The notes under the pieces are model-generated. The model worked only from the letters and a program-made list of their open reading frames with translations, was not told the DNA's origin and made no database searches. The translations under genes were made by a program, and so were the position numbers. From positions 29,481 to 93,480 of the forward strand of contig CALVHH010000006.1 of assembly GCA_944327465.1 (NCBI GenBank): a DNA stretch of 64,000 nucleotides, written 5' to 3'. Shown here piece after piece: positions 59,069 to 64,000 of the stretch (position 1 is its first letter; the number at the start of each line of letters is the position of its first letter). Source of the stretch: an uncultured Clostridia bacterium (GTDB lineage Bacteria > Bacillota > Clostridia > Christensenellales > Borkfalkiaceae).

Positions 59069-61105
59069 TCAGATCACCGATTTGCCGTAGACGCAGCCGC
59101 TCTTGGGCGGCAGGGTGACGGTCATTCTGCCGAACTTTACTTCTATCATGTGTTCGGGCGGATAGTCGTCGTAGCCGACGCTGAAGTAGAGACCGACTGT
59201 ATCCGTCCACGTGACGCCCGCCTCCCAGACGGGCAGCGAAAGGGTAATTTCCTTGTCGTTGTTGTTGACGACGACTATTGCCACGTCCTGGTCGTCGAAG
59301 CGGGCGTAGGCGATGTAGCCGTTGCCCGAGTCCAGCGCCTTGATGGAGCCCAGCCTTAAACAGTGCACCCTCTTGCGCATGGCGATAGCCGAGCGGTGAA
59401 CTTCGAGAATGTCGGTATTTTCCGACCCCCAGGGATACGTCCTGCGGCAGTCGGGATCGGTCCAGCCCACCTGTCCCGCCTCGTCGCCGTAATAGAGCGT
59501 GGGGCTGCCTGGCCAGGTCATCTGAATGAGCAGACCCAGCTTCATGACTCTGGGGTCCACGTTGTGCAGCGCCGCTTCGGGTCCGTTCTGCGCCAGCGTG
59601 CCCGGCGTGCGGTTGGTGCGCGTTAAAAAGCGCGAATGGTCGTGGTTGGAGAGCTGATTTATGGCGCTGTCGAGCGAGGGACGGGGCAGCCGCGCCATGT
59701 TCTTGTTCATGTCATTAAAGAACGCCGCGCCGTTGTTGTACTTGCCCGCGTCGAAGTATTCCGAATGCTTTTCCATGCCCGTAAGGAACCACGTTACGGG
59801 CTCCATGAAGGCGTCGTAGTTCATTACAGAATCCCACTCCTTGCCGTTGAGCCACGCCGAAGGGTCGCCGTAGTGCTCGGCAAAAATAAAGGACTGTGAG
59901 TTGGCTTTCTTGACCCTGCCCGTGAACGCCTGCCAGAACTTGTGATTGAACTGAGCGCTGTGACCGAGGTCGGCAGCCACGTCAAGCCGCCAGCCATCGG
60001 CGTTGTAGGGTGCGGACACCCACTTTTCGCCCACGGAGAGCACGGCTTCGCACAGCTCGGGGCTCTTTTCGTAGTTGAGCTTGGGCAGCGTTTCAACGTC
60101 CCACCAGCCTTCGTACTTGGAATGCGCCCCGCCTTTGGCGAAGTGGAAATACTTGCGGTAGGGGCTGCGCGCCGACTGATAGGCGCCCTTTTCGTAACCG
60201 GGCTTGTCGAGATATATGCCCTCCCTGTCCATCCACTTGTTGAATGAGCCGCAGTGATTGAATACGCCGTCTAAAATTACTTTTATGCCCTTTTTGTGCA
60301 GTTTTGCGACGAGCGAGGCGAAGTATTCGTTGCTCGCCTGCAAATTTTCCGCCGAAGTGACGCGGGTGATATACCGCGCCGCAAAGCCGTTGTGCGTTTC
60401 CCAGTGCTCCATGGCATACTCGCAGTCCTCCTTTATGACGGCGAGATGGGGGTCGATATAGTCGTAGTCCTGCGTGTCGTACTTGTGGTTGGAGGGCGAA
60501 ACGAAGAGCGGGTTGAAATATATGCCCTCGACGCCCAGCGAGGCGAGGTAGTCAATCTTCTGCTCCACGCCCTGCAGATCGCCGCCGTAAAAGTTGCCCA
60601 CATCGAGCGCGGCGATGGGCGCGTTCCAGTCCCAAACCTTTTTGACGTGCCCGCCCGTATAGTAATATTCGTTGTCGGTGACGTCGTTTTGGGGGTTGCC
60701 GTTGAAGAACCTGTCGGTGTATATCTGATAGAACACCCTGCCCTTTGCCCAGTCGGGCACGTCGAACCCCGGGATGAACGAAAAGTTATACTCGTCCTGG
60801 TTGTTGGTGACGGGACCTATGCGGTTATAGAACACCATGTCGTCGTCATCGGATATCTGAAAGTAATAGCTGATTTCGTTGGTGCCGACGCAGATGAAGT
60901 CGAAGTAATAATAATCGAATGTGTCCGTGCTCTCGGCACGCGCCTTATGCATTTCGTAGCGGCGCGCACCTATGCACACGTACACTTTGAGCGCGTCGTT
61001 TTTGAGTGTTCTGAATCTTAGCGTTACGTTGTCGCCCGGCTTCGGGGCGTAGGGCTGCTTATACTCGGTTGTTTCGTCGCTGAAGAGCGCATTTCGGTTT
61101 ATCAT
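59069..61105 (-). CDS. GH13 neopullulanase/cyclomaltodextrinase-type amylase
   Basis: 678 aa, no signal peptide. N-terminal CBM34-like domain (about residues 1-120: LRFRTLKNDALKVYVCIGAR), then the barrel: VFYQIYTDRFFNG, VILDGVFNHCG, nucleophile in GWRLDVAADLG near residue 370, acid/base Glu in FIFAEHYG near residue 403, and QLSNHDHSRFL near residue 470. The fused CBM34 and these motifs point to GH13 subfamily 20, which degrades maltodextrins, cyclodextrins or pullulan in the cytoplasm. Together with glgB it forms a glycogen/maltodextrin unit. Confidence 0.92.
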   Translation of the reverse strand: MINRNALFSDETTEYKQPYAPKPGDNVTLRFRTLKNDALKVYVCIGARRYEMHKARAESTDTFDYYYFDFICVGTNEISYYFQISDDDDMVFYNRIGPVTNNQDEYNFSFIPGFDVPDWAKGRVFYQIYTDRFFNGNPQNDVTDNEYYYTGGHVKKVWDWNAPIAALDVGNFYGGDLQGVEQKIDYLASLGVEGIYFNPLFVSPSNHKYDTQDYDYIDPHLAVIKEDCEYAMEHWETHNGFAARYITRVTSAENLQASNEYFASLVAKLHKKGIKVILDGVFNHCGSFNKWMDREGIYLDKPGYEKGAYQSARSPYRKYFHFAKGGAHSKYEGWWDVETLPKLNYEKSPELCEAVLSVGEKWVSAPYNADGWRLDVAADLGHSAQFNHKFWQAFTGRVKKANSQSFIFAEHYGDPSAWLNGKEWDSVMNYDAFMEPVTWFLTGMEKHSEYFDAGKYNNGAAFFNDMNKNMARLPRPSLDSAINQLSNHDHSRFLTRTNRTPGTLAQNGPEAALHNVDPRVMKLGLLIQMTWPGSPTLYYGDEAGQVGWTDPDCRRTYPWGSENTDILEVHRSAIAMRKRVHCLRLGSIKALDSGNGYIAYARFDDQDVAIVVVNNNDKEITLSLPVWEAGVTWTDTVGLYFSVGYDDYPPEHMIEVKFGRMTVTLPPKSGCVYGKSVI

Positions 61106-61251
61106 AAAAAGTCTCTGCCGTCCTTGAAGCGCCGCCCGCGCACATCTTTCATGGCGGTGCGCATATAATAAAAATAAGCGCTGCTTAACCGATTAAAACT
61201 ATCGGATATCGCAAAAAAATGCCTGATATATAATATTTTACTTTCTACAAA

Positions 61252-61281
61252 ATTGTAACATACGCACGGGGCAAATGTCAA
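61252..61281 (-). promoter_or_regulatory. Promoter of the amylase-glgB unit
   Basis: Minus-strand TTGACA (61276-61281), 18-nt spacer ending TG-T, TACAAT (61252-61257). A leader of about 140 nt follows; I see no known riboswitch in it. Confidence 0.8.
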
Positions 61282-61343
61282 TACTCAATTATCTATTTGG
61301 TGTGATTTTTTGCACATTTTGCTGTATTGCGCGGCAAAATCGA

Positions 61344-61367
61344 GGGGCGCGGCTTTCGCCGCGCCCC
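61344..61367 (-). terminator. Terminator after the KDPG-type aldolase gene
   Basis: 10-bp stem GGGGCGCGGC / GCCGCGCCCC, loop TTTC, followed by TCGATTTTGC on the minus strand, 23 nt past the stop. Confidence 0.75.
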
Positions 61368-61389
61368 GCCATGTTTTTTATGACTCAAT

Positions 61390-62010
61390 TTACTTGCCGT
61401 TTACCAGCTCTACGGCTTCCCTTGCCGCCTTTTCGATATCGGCGGGGGTGCCCTTCATCATCCAGCTGCCGCCGCAGGCGATTATCTTGTCGTATGCGAG
61501 ATATTCGAGGATGTTTTCGGCAGAGATGCCGCCGGTGGGCATTATCTGCAGGTAGGGGAACGCGGCGCATATTGCCTTTATGGTCTTGAGCCCGCCGTAG
61601 TTGGAAGCGGGGAAGAACTTGAGTGTGGTGAGCCCCTTTGCTATTGCAGCCATCGCCTCGGTAGGGGTGACGATGCCGGGGAGATAGAGCATGTCGTGTT
61701 CTGCGCAGCAGTCTGCCACTTCGGGCGAGAAGCCGGGCGAAACTATGAACTGTGCGCCGGCGACTATCGCCTGTTCGCACTGGTTGCGGTTGATCACGGT
61801 GCCCGCGCCGATGAAGGCTTCGGGATAGTTCTTTACCGCAAGAGCGATCGCTTCGGCGGCGCACGCGGTGCGGAAGGTTATTTCTGCACAGGGAAGGCCG
61901 CCCTTGACGAGCGCTTCCATTTTGGGAAGAACTTCATCGATGCTGTTGAATACCACTACGGGTACTACTTTGGTCTTTTTTATGAGTTCGAGCTTTTGTT
62001 GAGTTGTCAT
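61390..62010 (-). CDS. eda: KDPG/KHG aldolase family enzyme
   Basis: 206 aa from the ATG at 62010 (AGGAGG ten bases upstream; the longer frame would start upstream of the predicted transcription start). Class I aldolase barrel: VVPVVVFNSIDEVLPKMEAL, catalytic Glu in CAEITFRTACAAEA near residue 40, GAGTVINRNQCEQAI, and the Schiff-base Lys in LTTLKFFPASNYGG near residue 130; IMPTGGISAEN closes the phosphate site. It splits 2-keto-3-deoxy-6-phosphogluconate or a similar keto acid to pyruvate. It is alone, without a KDG kinase gene, so the source sugar acid is open. Confidence 0.9.
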   Translation of the reverse strand: MTTQQKLELIKKTKVVPVVVFNSIDEVLPKMEALVKGGLPCAEITFRTACAAEAIALAVKNYPEAFIGAGTVINRNQCEQAIVAGAQFIVSPGFSPEVADCCAEHDMLYLPGIVTPTEAMAAIAKGLTTLKFFPASNYGGLKTIKAICAAFPYLQIMPTGGISAENILEYLAYDKIIACGGSWMMKGTPADIEKAAREAVELVNGK

Positions 62011-62046
62011 TACTCTTCTGCCTCCTGAAATTTTTTCTGCTATTAC

Positions 62047-62075
62047 AGTATAGCACAACCTTCACCGCATTGCAA
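62047..62075 (-). promoter_or_regulatory. Promoter of the aldolase gene
   Basis: Minus-strand TTGCAA (62070-62075), 17-nt spacer, TATACT (62047-62052), giving a leader of about 30 nt. Confidence 0.8.
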
Positions 62076-62112
62076 TATCTATTTTAAAATTAGCGCAAGA
62101 ATTTGCGCCCCC

Positions 62113-62132
62113 CCCGCCCCGTCCGGGGCGGG
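62113..62132 (-). terminator. Hairpin after thrC
   Basis: 9-bp stem CCCGCCCCG / CGGGGCGGG with loop TC inside a C/G homopolymer-rich stretch, 12 nt past the thrC stop; no T-run. Confidence 0.5.
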
Positions 62133-62144
62133 CGCATACATGCG

Positions 62145-63629
62145 TCATTTTGCGGATACGAAGGATAAGACCTCATCGAACATTTTATCGGCGGTGACCG
62201 TTTTATCGAACCTGACGGGCTTGTCCTTGAGCGCGGCGAGCGAGGGCGGGACCTTCATCGCCGTGGCGGCGTGCAACCGCTTTATGCCCTTGAAGCTGTC
62301 CCTCACGTCGTTGCCCGTTACGGCATACAGCACGTCCTGGGGAAATTTGTAGGGGTTCGCGGTGGATACGACTATCATATCGGTGGTGTCCTTTTTGTTC
62401 TTTTCGAACCAGTCCACCGCCACTTTCATTGCGCAGCCGGTGTGGGTATCCATGGTGTAACCCGTATCGCAGAACACGTCGTACACCGTCTCCACCACCT
62501 CGTCCTCGTCCGCCCAGCCGCCGTCGAACGTCTGCGCTATCCTTGCCTGCTCTTCGGGGGTTATTCTGTACACCTTATCGGTCTTTAAAGCCTGCATGCG
62601 CTGCGCGGTGAGCGCGGCGTCCCTGCCCGAAACTTCGAAAAGCAGCCTTTCGAGGTTGGAGGAGATGAGTATATCCATAGAAGGCGAAGTCGTTTTATAG
62701 AATTCGCGGCGGGTATCGTATTCGCCCTTGGCAAGGAAATCGGTGAGGATGTTGTTCATGTTGGAAGCGCAGTGCAGCCGCCTTACGGGCAGACCCATGA
62801 GCTTTGCATAGTACGCGGCAAGGATATTGCCGAAGTTGCCCGTGGGAACGCTGAAATCTATCTGCGTGCCCTGCTCTATCTGCCCCGAGGAGACGAGGTC
62901 GAGATATGCCGAAAAATAGTACACCACCTGGGGCACGAGCCTTCCGAAGTTTATGGAATTTGCCGAGGACAGCAGATAGCCCCTCTTTTTGAGTTCGGCG
63001 GCACACTCAGCCGAATTGAATATGCCCTTTACCGCCGTCTGGCAGTCATCGAAGTTGCCCTTGACGGCGACGACATTGACGTTGGAGCCGTCCTGCGTGC
63101 ACATCTGCAGCTTCTGCATCTTTGAAACGCCGTCGTTGGGATAGAATACCATTATCTTGACGCCTTCGGCATCCCTGAAGCCTTCGAGCGCCGCCTTGCC
63201 GGTATCGCCCGAAGTTGCAACGAGGATGAGGATATCCTCCTTTATGCCCATGATGCGGCAGCCCTCCTTTAAAAGATAGGGCAGAAGCGTGAGCGCCATG
63301 TCCTTGAACGCACAGGTGGGACCGTGGAAGAGCTCTAAAATATACACGCCGTCATCTATCTTTACAAGGGGCGCGGGATCGCCTTCGAAGCGGGAATACG
63401 CCGCCTCGCACGCCTTTAAAAGTCCGTCGTAATCGTATTCGTCAAGGTATTTGTGTATTATCTTTGCGGCACGCTCGGCATAGCTCATGGAGAGCATCTC
63501 TTCAAGCTCCGCAGCGTCTACGACGGGAAACTTTTCGGGCACGAACAGTCCGCCGTTGGACGAAAGCCCCTGAACTATTGCCTTTGCGCCGCCGACCTTT
63601 TCGCCGCCGCGTGTACTGATGAAATTCAT
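62145..63629 (-). CDS. thrC: Threonine synthase
   Basis: 494 aa, the long fold-type II form. N-terminal FISTRGGEKVGGAKAIVQGL, GPTCAFKDMAL near residue 105 with the PLP-binding Lys (FKDMA), LVATSGDTGKAALEGF, and PTGNFGNILAAYYAK near residue 265 for the phosphate group. It makes threonine from O-phosphohomoserine. ATG at 63629 is five bases after GAGGAG. It stands alone; upstream lies a tandem 187-bp repeat instead of hom or thrB. Confidence 0.97.
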   Translation of the reverse strand: MNFISTRGGEKVGGAKAIVQGLSSNGGLFVPEKFPVVDAAELEEMLSMSYAERAAKIIHKYLDEYDYDGLLKACEAAYSRFEGDPAPLVKIDDGVYILELFHGPTCAFKDMALTLLPYLLKEGCRIMGIKEDILILVATSGDTGKAALEGFRDAEGVKIMVFYPNDGVSKMQKLQMCTQDGSNVNVVAVKGNFDDCQTAVKGIFNSAECAAELKKRGYLLSSANSINFGRLVPQVVYYFSAYLDLVSSGQIEQGTQIDFSVPTGNFGNILAAYYAKLMGLPVRRLHCASNMNNILTDFLAKGEYDTRREFYKTTSPSMDILISSNLERLLFEVSGRDAALTAQRMQALKTDKVYRITPEEQARIAQTFDGGWADEDEVVETVYDVFCDTGYTMDTHTGCAMKVAVDWFEKNKKDTTDMIVVSTANPYKFPQDVLYAVTGNDVRDSFKGIKRLHAATAMKVPPSLAALKDKPVRFDKTVTADKMFDEVLSFVSAK

Positions 63630-63649
63630 AATTACTCCTCGTGTATATT

Positions 63650-64000
63650 AACGCAAGTCTTGCCTTGGGCGGCTGCGACTTGCCGTTAGTTGAGGGCGCT
63701 GCCCTCTGCGGCGCAATCTTAAGCGCCCTACATTCAATAAATTGCGCCGCATTCACCTGCTCAGGCGCAGGTATGCGCAAATTGGGTCGCGCTTTTCGGC
63801 GGAATGAATCCGCCTTGCGCACGTTAAATATTTAGCAACGCATGTCTTGCCTTGGGCGGCTGCGACTTGCCGTTAGTTGAGGGCGCTGCCCTCTGCGGCG
63901 CAATCTTAAGCGCCCTACATTCAATAAATTGCGCCGCATTCACCTGCTCAGGCGCAGGTATGCGCAAATTGGGTCGCGCTTTTCGGCGGAATGAATCCGC
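63650..64000. repeat. Tandem 187-bp structured repeat upstream of thrC, continuing past the window
   Basis: Bases 63657-63813 are repeated without a mismatch at 63844-64000 (187-nt period); the flanks AACGCA before each copy also match. The second copy reaches the last base, so more may follow. Each unit can form hairpins: AGGGCGCT (63693-63700) / AGCGCCCT (63722-63729); AATTGCGC (63740-63747) with GCGCAAATT around an inner ACCTGC/GCAGGT stem (63755-63772); GGCGGA/TCCGCC (63798-63814). No gene, T-box or known RNA family is recognised in the 371 nt before the edge. Confidence 0.85.

Noticed and set aside
63650-64000. T-box riboswitch for threonine upstream of thrC
   Set aside because: No TGGNACCGCG-type T-box sequence or stem I hallmarks are found, and the unit is tandemly duplicated.
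63650-64000. Integron attC sites
   Set aside because: Although hairpin-rich, the copies are identical, lack RYYYAAC/GTTRRRY pairs at proper spacing, and enclose no gene cassettes.

Overview
The window looks like a chromosomal segment of an uncultured-type, gut-associated Gram-positive Firmicute, most likely class Clostridia (Christensenellales/Borkfalkiaceae-like is my guess, not proven). The reasons are the gene orders pyrH-frr-uppS-cdsA-dxr-rseP and yicC-gmk-rpoZ-priA-def-fmt-rsmB-rlmN, a ThiT-type ECF thiamine S-component behind a TPP riboswitch, LytTR/AgrC-like signalling, many lipoproteins and no outer-membrane genes. DNA is fairly GC-rich. Almost every gene is on the minus strand; plus-strand genes are a CPBP protease, thiT, an M1-like peptidase, nadA and an Rrf2 regulator. 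I saw no tRNA, rRNA, phage, transposase or CRISPR.

Layout. 1-2.6 kb: two paralogous membrane-anchored XRE regulators coupled to a secreted protein cut by the left edge, then a family 2 glycosyltransferase. 2.8-6.8 kb: a GPH sugar symporter and GH3 glucosidase operon. 7.9-16.4 kb: a seven-gene operon whose first genes are an AgrC-like kinase and a LytTR regulator, followed without gaps by two surface proteins that combine SGNH-type and leucine-rich-repeat domains in opposite orders, a small membrane protein, an AlgI-like MBOAT acyltransferase and an AMP-forming ligase. I read this as a self-regulated cell-surface acylation system and it is my main candidate for something undescribed; its leader RNA looks like a translational switch. 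16.6-25.5 kb: a surface glycan-degradation locus with two circularly permuted, membrane-anchored GH3 proteins, a small membrane protein and a carbohydrate-binding lipoprotein. 25.8-27.8 kb: an HD nucleotidase and the TPP-riboswitch/thiT unit. 27.9-33.9 kb: envelope and isoprenoid housekeeping genes. 34-41.5 kb: sugar utilisation (xylulokinase, fucose/arabinose-type isomerase, SGNH hydrolase, MFS carrier, TrmB regulator, a GH43 remnant, a RibD-like reductase). 41.6-44.4 kb: two secreted proteins of unknown role, one frameshifted. 44.5-52.5 kb: translation and replication housekeeping genes. 52.6-56.7 kb: a nitrilase-fold protein without its cysteine, an M1-like peptidase, nadA and rrf2. 56.9-61.1 kb: glycogen branching enzyme and a GH13 amylase. 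61.4-63.6 kb: a KDPG-type aldolase and thrC. 63.65-64 kb: a tandem 187-bp structured repeat that runs off the right edge.

Together the genes describe a fermentative polysaccharide degrader: surface GH3 enzymes release sugars, GPH and MFS carriers import them, isomerase/kinase and aldolase feed central metabolism, and glucose can be stored as glycogen. Intergenic regions are rich in bulky GC hairpins, a dispersed TGTCATTTCGA/GAGAAATCT repeat, a 63-bp minisatellite and the 187-bp repeat. Where I moved a start codon from the longest reading frame, the ribosome binding site is given as the reason.
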